A DNA stretch of 11,227 nucleotides from JAYZAP01 sp964645285 (GCA_964645285.1 CAZYDR010000115.1:1-11227), one strand, 5' to 3'. Positions 1 through 7,713 are shown, counted from the stretch's first letter. Numbers and translations: made by a program. The notes: generated from the letters alone by a model not told the origin.

Positions 1-707
1 TGGAAGGGGTGGTCAAGCACAACGGGCCCATCGATATGGCCAGCGCGCCGCCGCCGCTTGCCGAATATGTCGCCGGCCATGATCTCGAACTCCACACTCA
101 TGCCGGGCTGGAGGCGCAGGTCGCGGCCATCGCCGATGATATCGCCTATGACAACCACGACATCGACGACGGCCTTCGCGCCGGCCTGTTCACCCTAGCC
201 GATCTTGACGACGTGCCTCTGGCGGGGCCGGTGTTTGCCGCCGCGGCCCGGGATGACAGCCGGGGCGACGAAAGCCGGCTGATCCACGAAGGCGTGCGCC
301 GTATGATCGGCGTCATGGTCGAAGACGTTATCGACGAGACCCGGCGCCGCCTGGCCGAGGCAAACCCGGCAAGCGCTGATGATCTGCGGCGGCTGGGGCG
401 GACCATGGCAGCGTTTTCCCAAGCCGTGGCCGAGGATGAGAAGGCCTTGAAAGCGTTTCTCCATGCCCGCGTTTACCGTCATCCCCACATCATCGAGAAA
501 CGTGTCGCCGCCCAGCAAATCGTACGCGAGTTGTTCAGCTATTTTCACGACGATCCGTCGCGGCTTCCCGACGATTGGCGCCAGCAGGCGATAACCCGTA
601 ATTCCGTTGATGCAGCGCGGGTCGTGGCCGATTACATTGCCGGCATGACCGATCGCTTCGCCATCGACCAGCACAACCATGTATTCCACTCGGAACTTGA
701 TATTTAA
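1..707 (+). CDS. dgt: dGTPase-like HD-domain nucleotide hydrolase, C-terminal part (5' end outside window)
   Basis: This is the 3' part of a deoxyguanosinetriphosphate triphosphohydrolase-like gene. The family removes triphosphate from dNTPs in the cytosol and so tunes nucleotide pools. The frame is already open at the left edge: the codons before the GTG at 9 read EG, giving EGVVKHNGP, a conserved stretch in these proteins. That GTG is therefore an internal valine, not the start. The block ADDIAYDNHDIDDGLRAG (about nt 132-185) is strongly conserved in the alphaproteobacterial type and should include the last metal-binding Asp of the HD motif. The earlier His and His-Asp ligands lie outside the window. 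The C-terminal helical part ends HVFHSELDI. The stop at 705-707 overlaps the argS start by one base (TAATG), so the two genes are translationally coupled. Placement next to argS is usual for alphaproteobacteria. True dGTPase activity is not proven; many homologues act on several dNTPs. Confidence 0.88.
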   Translation, partial: EGVVKHNGPIDMASAPPPLAEYVAGHDLELHTHAGLEAQVAAIADDIAYDNHDIDDGLRAGLFTLADLDDVPLAGPVFAAAARDDSRGDESRLIHEGVRRMIGVMVEDVIDETRRRLAEANPASADDLRRLGRTMAAFSQAVAEDEKALKAFLHARVYRHPHIIEKRVAAQQIVRELFSYFHDDPSRLPDDWRQQAITRNSVDAARVVADYIAGMTDRFAIDQHNHVFHSELDI

Positions 708-2467
708 TGAATATCTTCAACGAGTTCAAATATAACATTCGGATAATAGTCGAAGAACTATCGAGCGCTTTGACGCTGCCGGCAGGGCTTGATACATCCG
801 CGGTTACCGTCGAGCCGCCCCGTGACGCCACCCATGGCGACCTGGCGTCGAACGTCGCCCTGGTATTGGCCAAGCAGGCCGGTGCCAAACCCCGTGACAT
901 TGCCGACGCAATCGGCGAGCGACTCAAAGCCAGCCCTGAGGTCGAGGCGGTTGAGATTGCCGGTCCCGGCTTCATCAACCTGCGCCTTGCGGACAGCTTC
1001 TGGCACGACCGCCTGGGCGAGGTCCTGGCGGCCGGCGCCGGCTATGGTCAGTCGGACCTGGGCGCCGGTCGCAAAGTCAATGTGGAGTACGTCTCGGTCA
1101 ATCCCACCGGGCCGCTGCACGTCGGGCATGCGCGTGGCGCCGTCTTTGGTGATGCGTTGTCGGCATTGCTGGAGAAAGCCGGTTACGACGTCACGCGCGA
1201 GTATTACATCAACGATCTCGGCAGCCAGATCGATACCCTGGCGCGCTCGACCATACGGCGCTATGGCGAGGCTCTGGGCAAGATCGAACTGGACGAGAGC
1301 GCCTATGAGGGGCTCTATCCCGGCGATTATCTCGTGCCCGTGGGCCGCAAAGTGGCCGATGAACAGGGCGACAGGCTGTGGGGCGCGCCGGACGATAAGC
1401 AGATGACGTTTTTCATCGCCTTCGCCGTCGCCGAGATGATGGTGTTGATCCGCGACGATCTGGCGGCCCTTGGTGTGGTGCAGGAGGTCTTCACGTCCGA
1501 GCGGGCCCTGGTTGAGGCTGGCAAGCTTGAACAGGGCTTGGGCCAGCTCGACGCCAAGAAACTGATTTACACCGGTGTGTTGGAGCCGCCCAAAGGCAAG
1601 AAGCCCGATGACTGGAAACCCCGCGAGCAGACCTTGTTCCGGGCCACGAACTTCGGCGACGACGTCGATCGCCCGCTCAAGAAATCCGATGGAAGCTGGA
1701 CCTATTTCGCCGGTGACATCGCTAACCATCTGTACAAGATCGAACGCGGTTTCGCCACGCTCATCAATGTCTGGGGGGCTGATCACGGCGGCCATGTCAA
1801 ACGCATGAAAGCGGCGGTGGCGGCGCTCAGCGACGAGCGGGTCGAACTCGACGTCAAGCTGTGCCATATGGTCAAGCTGCTGCGCGAGGGCGAGCCGGTG
1901 AAGATGTCCAAGCGCTCCGGCGATTTCATTACGCTGCGCGACGTGGTCGACGAGGTCGGCAAGGACGTGGTGCGGTTCATCATGCTGACCCGCAAGAACG
2001 ACGCGCCTCTTGAGTTCGATCTGGTGCGGGTCACCGAGCAGTCGAAGGATAATCCGGTATTCTATGTGCAGTACGCTCATGCCCGGGTCAATTCGGTGCT
2101 GCGCAACGCGGCGGCGGCCCATCCCGGCCTCGACACCAGCGATGCGGCGCTGGCGGCGGCTGACCTCGGCCGCTTGACCGACTCCGGCGAGTTGACGTTA
2201 ATAAAGCTGCTGACGGCCTGGCCGCGCCAGGTGGAAAGCGCCGCCGAGGCTCACGAGCCCCACCGTCTGGCGTTCTATCTCTATGACGTGGCGGCGGCGT
2301 TCCACGGCCAGTGGAACCGGGGTAATGACGACCCCGGCCTGCGGTTCATCGTCGCCGACGACAAGGACCTGACCGTGGCGCGGTTGGCCTTGAGCCGGGC
2401 GGTGGCTTCGGTCATTGCCTCGGGACTGGAAATTTTCGGCGTCGAGCCGGTGGAGGAGATGCGTTAG
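707..2467 (+). CDS. argS: arginyl-tRNA synthetase
   Basis: Class I aminoacyl-tRNA synthetase that charges tRNA-Arg with arginine in the cytosol. The 586-residue length is normal for ArgS. An N-terminal additional domain of about 110 residues carries VEPPRDATHGDLASN. The HIGH signature appears as HVGH at residues 138-141, followed by ARGA. A KMSKR loop is complete at residues 399-403, with SGDFITLRDVVDEVG after it. The anticodon-binding helical domain includes YVQYAHARVNSVLR and the protein ends GVEPVEEMR. The ATG start is fixed by the TAATG overlap with dgt and by the MNIF start common in alphaproteobacterial ArgS. No Shine-Dalgarno sequence is visible, so reinitiation from dgt is likely. The first 60 or so bases are notably AT-rich against the GC-rich surroundings. 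No key motif is missing. Confidence 0.97.
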   Translation: MNIFNEFKYNIRIIVEELSSALTLPAGLDTSAVTVEPPRDATHGDLASNVALVLAKQAGAKPRDIADAIGERLKASPEVEAVEIAGPGFINLRLADSFWHDRLGEVLAAGAGYGQSDLGAGRKVNVEYVSVNPTGPLHVGHARGAVFGDALSALLEKAGYDVTREYYINDLGSQIDTLARSTIRRYGEALGKIELDESAYEGLYPGDYLVPVGRKVADEQGDRLWGAPDDKQMTFFIAFAVAEMMVLIRDDLAALGVVQEVFTSERALVEAGKLEQGLGQLDAKKLIYTGVLEPPKGKKPDDWKPREQTLFRATNFGDDVDRPLKKSDGSWTYFAGDIANHLYKIERGFATLINVWGADHGGHVKRMKAAVAALSDERVELDVKLCHMVKLLREGEPVKMSKRSGDFITLRDVVDEVGKDVVRFIMLTRKNDAPLEFDLVRVTEQSKDNPVFYVQYAHARVNSVLRNAAAAHPGLDTSDAALAAADLGRLTDSGELTLIKLLTAWPRQVESAAEAHEPHRLAFYLYDVAAAFHGQWNRGNDDPGLRFIVADDKDLTVARLALSRAVASVIASGLEIFGVEPVEEMR

Positions 2468-3253
2468 GTGGATCCGACTGAGGAAGGCGCGCACGAGCCG
2501 CCGAAGGCGTGGTCATCAGCCGGCCGCATGGTCGGCATCGCCCTGGCCGTGGTCGCCGTTCTGGTGTTGGTCTGGCACCTCTATGATCGAATGGTGTCGT
2601 CGGGTGGTGGAACCCCGGCCCAGTTGCCGTTGATCGAAGCCGACGAGGGCCCGACCAAGCAACGCCCCGAAGACCCCGGCGGTCTGGCCATCCCCAACCA
2701 GGACAAGCTGGTCTACGAAGCCCTCGACGGCGACGGCGCGGAAGAGACTGTCGAGCGGCTGTTGCCGCCGCCGGAGGAACCGCTGCCGCAACCGGAACCG
2801 ACGCCGAAACCCGCGGTGGCAGTTGAACCGCCGGCGCCCGTACCCGATGCGGCCGAACCATCATCGGCCTCGGAATTGCCGCCGGCGGAGGTTCCCGATG
2901 AGCCCGTGGCGGCGGCGGTCGTGGTGGTTCCGCCACCGCCCGCGCCTGAGCCTGTTCCCGAAGTCGCGCCCGAACCCGAACCTGAGCCGGTTGCCGCTAC
3001 GGGCAATTATCTGGTGCAGATCGCCTCATTTCGCAAGATCGACGACGCGGATACGGCCTGGCGCCGGCTGGCCAAAAAGCATGGCGACTTGCTGAGCGCC
3101 TTTACAGCCCGGGTCGAGCGCGCCGATCTCGGCGCTGAATCGGGTGTGTACTATCGCCTGCGGGTTGGCCCCATGGCCGACGAAACCGCCGCCAAGACTC
3201 TGTGCGCTAGGCTCAAGACGCGCAACATCGACTGCCTGATCGTTCGCCCCTGA
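2468..3253 (+). CDS. SPOR-domain membrane protein with Pro/Glu-rich linker
   Basis: Likely a single-pass inner-membrane protein whose periplasmic SPOR domain binds peptidoglycan, as SPOR domains generally do at septal glycan stripped of stem peptides. Residues 1-20 are cytoplasmic and 21-38 form the membrane segment. Residues 61-85 carry a PEDPGG...IPNQDKLVYE stretch that I recognise as recurrent in alphaproteobacterial proteins at this locus. Residues 99-177 are a low-complexity Pro/Glu/Ala/Val linker, including EPEPEPEP. Residues 180-261 are the SPOR domain, starting NYLVQIASF and with YYRLRVGP in the middle. The GTG start directly abuts the argS TAG with no spacer, which implies coupled translation. 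The stop follows a CCCC run, discussed separately. SPOR proteins are often found beside nagZ in this class; here nagZ is about 4.5 kb downstream. The specific role (division, envelope maintenance) is inferred. Confidence 0.85.
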   Translation: MDPTEEGAHEPPKAWSSAGRMVGIALAVVAVLVLVWHLYDRMVSSGGGTPAQLPLIEADEGPTKQRPEDPGGLAIPNQDKLVYEALDGDGAEETVERLLPPPEEPLPQPEPTPKPAVAVEPPAPVPDAAEPSSASELPPAEVPDEPVAAAVVVVPPPPAPEPVPEVAPEPEPEPVAATGNYLVQIASFRKIDDADTAWRRLAKKHGDLLSAFTARVERADLGAESGVYYRLRVGPMADETAAKTLCARLKTRNIDCLIVRP

Positions 3254-3384
3254 TCACCGCGTGCCGCTGGCTCGACGGCGACATTGGCGGGCTCTACGAC
3301 CTTTACGAAGAGCGCATTGCCGAGTACCAAGCAGATCCACCGGGCGCTGATTGGGATGGCGTCTTCGTCGCCACCACCAAGTAG
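3253..3384 (+). pseudogene. orphan 3' coding remnant upstream of hyuA (unidentified)
   Basis: One frame reads as convincing protein for about 40 codons: it contains CRWLDGDIGG, LYDLYEERIAEY and DWDGVFVATTK and ends at a TAG at 3382-3384. Third codon positions are strongly GC-biased, as in the neighbouring genes. The frame is closed upstream by a TAG at 3208-3210 and has no ATG, GTG or TTG start between there and the coding-like part; only CTG codons occur (3232, 3250). It is in the same frame as hyuA and ends nine bases before its ATG. I do not recognise the family. The simplest reading is the 3' tail of a gene that once preceded hyuA and lost its 5' part when this segment joined the SPOR gene. 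A CTG-started or frameshift-dependent small protein is less likely. Confidence 0.45.
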
Positions 3385-3393
3385 CGTTTATCT

Positions 3394-5487
3394 ATGTCCT
3401 CATCGCAAACGTCCCGGGCGCGCCTCGGCGTCGATATCGGCGGCACCTTCACCGATGTCGCCCTGGAGACCGGCACCCGGCGCCACACCATCAAAGTGCT
3501 GACCACCCTTGCCCCGGAAGAGGGAGTCATGGAGGGTGTCACGGCGGTGCTCGGCGAAGCCGGAATGAGCCTCGGCGAAATCGACCTGATTATCCACGGC
3601 ACCACGCTGGCGACCAACGCGCTGATCGAGCGCAAGGGCGCGACCACGGCGCTGATCACCACCGAGGGGTTCCGTGATTCCGTAGAAATGGGCACGGAAA
3701 GCCGCTTCGAGCAATACAACGTGTTCATGGATAAACCGCCGCCCCTGGTGCCGCGCCGGCGCCGCCATGGAGTGGCCGAGCGCCTCGATGCCCGTGGCAA
3801 GGTGCTGATACCCCTCGACGAAGCAGCTGTTGAGGCGCTGGTCCCATTGCTTGAGCGTGACGGCGTCGAGAGCGTCGCCATCGGTTTCCTGCACAGCTTC
3901 GTCAATGGCAGCCACGAACGGCGGACCCGCGATATCCTGGCGGCGCGACTGCCTGATCTCGCCATCACCCTGTCGTCGGACGTGTCGCCGGAGATGCGCG
4001 AGTACGAGCGCTTCTCCACCGCTTGCGCTAATGCCTATGTGCAGCCTCTCATGGCCCGCTATCTAACCCGCCTCAAAGCTCAACTTGGCGAGCATGGTTT
4101 CGCCGGCACCCTGTTCGTCATGTTGTCGGGTGGCGGCGTCACGACCCTTGAGACCGCCATCGGCTTTCCCGTGCGCCTGGTCGAATCCGGGCCTGCGGGG
4201 GGCGCCATCTTCGCCAGCCATATCGCCGCCGAAAGCGGCCTCGATCGGGTGCTGTCCTTTGACATGGGAGGCACCACCGCCAAAATCTGTCTGATCGACG
4301 ACGCCAAGCCACAGACGGCGCGCAGCTTCGAGGTCGCCCGGGTCTATCGCTTTCTCAAGGGCAGCGGCCTGCCGATCCGCATTCCGGTCATCGAGATGGT
4401 CGAGATTGGCGCCGGTGGTGGCTCGCTCGCCCATATCGATCAGACTGGCCGCATTGCCGTGGGCCCGGAGAGCGCCGGCGCCAGTCCGGGGCCGGCCTGT
4501 TATGGCCGGCGCGGTACATCCCCGGCGGTTACCGACGCTGACCTGGTCATGGGGCGCATCGATCCCGGCGCTTTCTCCGGTGGCCGTATGCAACTTGATA
4601 CGGCGGCGGCATGCGATGCGTTGCGCAGCGTGGTCGGCGCGCCCCTCGGCCTGAGTGACGAACTGGCCGCCTACGGGGTCGGCGAGATGGTCGACGAGAA
4701 TATGGCCAATGCGGTGCGGGTCCATGCCATCGAAAGCGGCAAGAACATCGACGGACGAACCCTGGTGGCGTTCGGCGGGGCGGCGCCGCTCCATGCGGCA
4801 CGGATCGCTGAGAAGCTCGATATTGATCGGGTGGTGGTGCCGGTCAACGCCGGGGTCGGCTCGGCGGTGGGTTTTCTTCGCGCGCCCGTGGCCTACGAGG
4901 TGGTGCGCAGTAACTATCAGCGCCTCGATGGTCTCGATACCGGGCTGGTCAATAACATGCTCGATGACATGCGCGGCGAGGCCCTGGCCATCGTCGAACG
5001 CGGGGCGCCCGGCGCCGAGCGGGTCGAGACCCGCACCGCCTTTATGCGCTACATCGGCCAAGGCCACGAAATTGCCGTGGAACTTCCCTTGCGGCAACTT
5101 GGGCCCGGCGACGACGTGGCGATCCGCGATGCTTTCGAGGTCGCTTATCAGGCGCTCTACGACCGCCTGATCCCAGGCGTCGATATCGAGATACTCAGTT
5201 GGATCGTCGCCGTGGCCAGTGCGCCCGAAGCGTTGTCTTCGCTCAATGGCGGGGTAGATTCATTTGAAACGACAGAAGAAGGCAACCGCCAGGTTTTCGA
5301 CCCGGCCAGTGGCGCCTACTTGGACGCCAAGATTTATAGCCGCGATAAATTGAAGCCGGGCGCGCGGGTCGTCGGCCCGGCGGTAATCACCGAAGACGAA
5401 ACCTCGACCGTGGTGACGCCGCTGTTCAACGCTCAGATGGACGGGCAGGGCACCCTGGTGTTGACCAGGAAGGAGACAGCGTCATGA
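3394..5487 (+). CDS. hyuA: hydantoinase/oxoprolinase family protein, HyuA-type subunit
   Basis: ATP-binding subunit of a HyuA/HyuB-type enzyme. The superfamily includes N-methylhydantoinase, 5-oxoprolinase and acetone/acetophenone carboxylases, which use ATP to activate amides, lactams or ketones. The 697-residue length is typical of a stand-alone HyuA. The N-terminal hydantoinase/oxoprolinase domain starts with LGVDIGGTFTDV (residues 11-22), a phosphate-binding loop of the actin-like fold, and has HGTTLATNALIERKGA from residue 68. The core domain has DMGGTTAK (290-297), GAGGGS (339-344), SPGPACYG (364-371) and FGGAAPLHA (460-468). All nucleotide-binding motifs look intact. The ATG at 3394 is the first start after the in-frame TAG at 3382 and gives a normal N-terminus, but no good ribosome-binding site precedes it. 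The stop overlaps the hyuB start as ATGA, so both subunits are co-translated. The substrate cannot be read from sequence; no racemase, carbamoylase or dedicated transporter adjoins to suggest hydantoin use. Confidence 0.93.
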   Translation: MSSSQTSRARLGVDIGGTFTDVALETGTRRHTIKVLTTLAPEEGVMEGVTAVLGEAGMSLGEIDLIIHGTTLATNALIERKGATTALITTEGFRDSVEMGTESRFEQYNVFMDKPPPLVPRRRRHGVAERLDARGKVLIPLDEAAVEALVPLLERDGVESVAIGFLHSFVNGSHERRTRDILAARLPDLAITLSSDVSPEMREYERFSTACANAYVQPLMARYLTRLKAQLGEHGFAGTLFVMLSGGGVTTLETAIGFPVRLVESGPAGGAIFASHIAAESGLDRVLSFDMGGTTAKICLIDDAKPQTARSFEVARVYRFLKGSGLPIRIPVIEMVEIGAGGGSLAHIDQTGRIAVGPESAGASPGPACYGRRGTSPAVTDADLVMGRIDPGAFSGGRMQLDTAAACDALRSVVGAPLGLSDELAAYGVGEMVDENMANAVRVHAIESGKNIDGRTLVAFGGAAPLHAARIAEKLDIDRVVVPVNAGVGSAVGFLRAPVAYEVVRSNYQRLDGLDTGLVNNMLDDMRGEALAIVERGAPGAERVETRTAFMRYIGQGHEIAVELPLRQLGPGDDVAIRDAFEVAYQALYDRLIPGVDIEILSWIVAVASAPEALSSLNGGVDSFETTEEGNRQVFDPASGAYLDAKIYSRDKLKPGARVVGPAVITEDETSTVVTPLFNAQMDGQGTLVLTRKETAS
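5467..5475 (+). promoter_or_regulatory. strong Shine-Dalgarno for hyuB
   Basis: The sequence AGGAAGGAG ends eight bases before the hyuB ATG at 5484 and lies inside the last codons of hyuA. It is the clearest ribosome-binding site in the window. It supports the ATG at 5484 as the true start and suggests hyuB has its own efficient initiation besides coupling through the ATGA overlap. Confidence 0.8.
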
Positions 5488-7220
5488 CCGACCGTAAATC
5501 GGCGTTGGCTGAAATCCACATGCAGATCATGTGGAATCGCTTGATCTCCGTGGTCGAGGAACAAGCCCAGACCCTGATCCGAACCGCCTTCAGCACCACC
5601 GTGCGCGAAGCCGGCGACCTCTCCGCCGGGGTGTTCGACAGCGACGGACGAATGCTGGCCCAGGCAGTGACCGGCACGCCGGGTCACGTCAATTCCATGG
5701 CCAATGCGGTCAAGCATTTTGTCGCCGCCTGTCCGGTGGAGACCATGGACCTCGGCGACCACCTCATCTCCAACGATCCCTGGCTGACCTCGGGACATCT
5801 CCATGACCTCACCGTGGTCAGCCCGGCATTTCGCGGCGGTAGGGTGGTGGGGTTGCTGGCCTGCACCTGCCACGTGGTCGATATCGGCGGCCGCGGCTTC
5901 GGGCCGGATGGTCGCCAAGTCTTTGAGGAGGGGTTGTTCATTCCGATCATGCACCTGGCCCGGGCCGGACGCATGAACGACGACCTGTTGGCCATGGTGC
6001 GGGCCAACGTGCGCGAGCCCATGCAGGTCGAGGGCGACATTTTCTCCTTCGCCGCCAGCAACGACGCCGGCATCCGGCGCCTGGAGGCCATGATGGCCGA
6101 ATTCGACCTCGCCGATCTGGCGGGACTCGGCGGCCACATTATCGAACGCTCCCGCGCCGCTACGGTGGCCGAAATCGCCAAATGGCCCAACGGCGTCTAT
6201 GACAACACCCTGCGCACGGACGGCTACGACGAACCCGTCGATCTGGTCGCCAGGATGGCGGTGAGCGATGAGGTCATGGCCGTCGACTACACGGGCAGCT
6301 CCATGGCCAGCCCCTACGGCATCAACGTGGTGCTGAACTATTGCCAGGCCTATACGGTGTTCGGTCTCAAATGCATCGTCGCGCCGGCCATTCCCAACAA
6401 CGCCGGGTCCCTGGAGCCGTTCGTGGTCACCGCGCCGGAAGGCTCGATCCTCAACGTGCGGCGGCCGTGGCCGGTGGCGGCGCGCCATGTTATCGGCCAG
6501 TTGCTGCCCGACGTGGTGTTCGGGTGTCTCCATCAGGCCATGGACGGGCGGGTGCTGGCCGAAGGCGCCTCGGCAGCCTGGCAATCCCAGCTACGCGGCG
6601 GCGCCTCGGCTGTCGATGCGGATGCGATCGGCGGCAATGTGGAGGCCGGTCCCGACTTCGATGTGGTCACCTTCAACGCCGGCGGCACCGGCGCCCGGCC
6701 GACCAAGGACGGCCTCTCGGCCACCGGGTTCCCCAGCGGCGTGCGTGGTATGCCCGTGGAGGCCACCGAACAGATTTCCCCGGTTGTCATCTGGCGCAAG
6801 GAACTGCGGCCCGACTCCGGCGGTGCCGGGGAATGGCGCGGCGGTCTTGGCCAAAGCATGGAGTTCGGCATTCCCGACGGCACACCCTTTGCTATCTTGG
6901 CCATGTTCGATCGGGTCGATAATCCGGCTAAGGGTAGGGGCGGCGGGGCAAACGGCGCGGCCGGCGAGGTCGCCCTGGCATCGGGCCGGGCGCTACGTTC
7001 CAAAGGCCAGCAAACCATCCCGGCGGGCGACCGCCTGCGTCTGGAACTACCCGGTGGTGGTGGTCATGGCGACCCACAAGCCCGTGACGCCGACCGCGTT
7101 GCCGAGGATGTCCGCGATGGCCTGGTCAGCCCCGAGGCGGCCCGTGATGATTATGGCGTTTCCCTCGATGACGACGGCGCGGTTGACAGCGCGGCTACCG
7201 ACAAGATCCGGTCGCGATAA
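5484..7220 (+). CDS. hyuB: hydantoinase B/oxoprolinase family protein, HyuB-type subunit
   Basis: Partner subunit of the HyuA-type protein encoded just upstream; in the family the two assemble into one cytosolic ATP-dependent enzyme. The 578 residues match the usual HyuB length. The N-terminus has the family's MWNRLISVVEEQAQTLIRTA region, then REAGDLSAGVFDSDGRMLAQ and TGTPGHVNSM. Residues 97-108 read NDPWLTSGHLHD, corresponding to the conserved NDP...HLxD segment that holds metal/active-site Asp and His residues in related enzymes. The C-terminal region has the glycine-rich LPGGGGHGDP (residues 522-531) expected near the end of HyuB proteins. The ATG start is set by a good Shine-Dalgarno sequence and by the ATGA overlap. 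The gene appears intact. Substrate is unknown: hydantoins, oxoproline-like lactams and ketone carboxylation are all possible in the superfamily. Confidence 0.93.
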   Translation: MTDRKSALAEIHMQIMWNRLISVVEEQAQTLIRTAFSTTVREAGDLSAGVFDSDGRMLAQAVTGTPGHVNSMANAVKHFVAACPVETMDLGDHLISNDPWLTSGHLHDLTVVSPAFRGGRVVGLLACTCHVVDIGGRGFGPDGRQVFEEGLFIPIMHLARAGRMNDDLLAMVRANVREPMQVEGDIFSFAASNDAGIRRLEAMMAEFDLADLAGLGGHIIERSRAATVAEIAKWPNGVYDNTLRTDGYDEPVDLVARMAVSDEVMAVDYTGSSMASPYGINVVLNYCQAYTVFGLKCIVAPAIPNNAGSLEPFVVTAPEGSILNVRRPWPVAARHVIGQLLPDVVFGCLHQAMDGRVLAEGASAAWQSQLRGGASAVDADAIGGNVEAGPDFDVVTFNAGGTGARPTKDGLSATGFPSGVRGMPVEATEQISPVVIWRKELRPDSGGAGEWRGGLGQSMEFGIPDGTPFAILAMFDRVDNPAKGRGGGANGAAGEVALASGRALRSKGQQTIPAGDRLRLELPGGGGHGDPQARDADRVAEDVRDGLVSPEAARDDYGVSLDDDGAVDSAATDKIRSR

Positions 7221-7311
7221 CGAGTAGTTAACGCCGGCCGGGGTAGGGTGGGCTCATGGAGACGAACCGCCCTGCTCACGTAGAGCCCATATCTGCAAGC
7301 CCTGGCGCGCC

Positions 7312-7677
7312 GTGTTGGCCGCCTTCGGTTGGCTGAATGTCGGTCTTGGCATGCTTGGCATGATGTTACCGGTAATGCCGACCACGGTGTTTCTGCTCGT
7401 CGCCCTTTGGGCCTTTTCCAAAAGCTCGCTGCGCTTCCATCATTGGCTCTATTCCCACCCTCGGCTGGGCCGCACCCTGCGCGCTTGGCACGCCCATGGG
7501 GTTATCCCGGCCCGGGCCAAGATGGCCGCGGTCGCCATGATGAGCAGCAGCCTGGTTTATGTGACTCTGTTCGTCGCCCAGGGTTGGCAATTGCCCGTGG
7601 GGTTGGGTCTGGTTCTCGCCTCCATCGCCACCTTCATCGTCAGCCGTCCGAGCCGGGTTCCCGTCCGCTCGCGCTAA
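7312..7677 (+). CDS. DUF454 (YbaN-like) small membrane protein
   Basis: A small inner-membrane protein of the DUF454/YbaN family, whose function is not established. From the GTG at 7312 it is 121 residues. The signature region is GMLGMMLPVMPTTVFLLVALWAFSKSS: a first hydrophobic segment, the conserved LPxxPTTxFLL motif and the SS before FHHWLYSHPRLG. Two further hydrophobic segments follow at about residues 70-110. The start is uncertain. Family-like sequence (KPWRAV) extends upstream of the GTG, but the frame back to the TAG at 7225 has no ATG, GTG or TTG. An ATG at 7256 lies in another frame. The gene may therefore use the GTG with a short N-terminus or contain a small frameshift. It sits 91 bases after hyuB and 89 bases before nagZ. 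No link to hydantoinase activity is evident. Confidence 0.8.
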   Translation: MLAAFGWLNVGLGMLGMMLPVMPTTVFLLVALWAFSKSSLRFHHWLYSHPRLGRTLRAWHAHGVIPARAKMAAVAMMSSSLVYVTLFVAQGWQLPVGLGLVLASIATFIVSRPSRVPVRSR

Positions 7678-7690
7678 GTTGGGTAATTGC

Positions 7691-7713
7691 GCTGGCGTGT
7701 TTTCAACGCCGGC
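7691..7713 (+). terminator. hairpin between DUF454 gene and nagZ (weak terminator candidate)
   Basis: GCTGGCGT at 7691-7698 can pair with ACGCCGGC at 7706-7713, giving an eight-pair stem with one G-T wobble and a seven-base loop. It starts 13 bases after the DUF454 stop. No T-run follows, so it is not a classic intrinsic terminator. It could slow transcription or protect a 3' end between the inserted block and nagZ. Confidence 0.3.

Noticed and set aside
9..11. GTG at position 9 as the start of the first gene
   Set aside because: The frame is open to the left edge and the codons before it fit the conserved EG-VVKHNGP context, so it is an internal codon of a truncated gene.
758..2122. Long open frame on the minus strand (454 codons) opposite argS
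   Set aside because: It is a mirror of a highly conserved GC-rich gene. Such antisense frames arise from codon bias, and the translation shows no recognisable domain.
2713..3006. Gly/Ser/Thr-rich minus-strand frame that looks like a repeat protein
   Set aside because: It is the reverse complement of the Pro/Glu/Ala linker of the SPOR protein; the repeat look comes from that low-complexity DNA.
4063..5097. 344-codon minus-strand open frame opposite hyuA
   Set aside because: It lies entirely within the well-supported hyuA gene; the translation is His/Asp/Gly-rich with no family motif, typical of antisense shadow frames.
5433..6584. 383-codon minus-strand open frame opposite hyuB
   Set aside because: Same reason: it overlaps an intact, motif-rich gene and its translation is low-information and His/Gly-rich.
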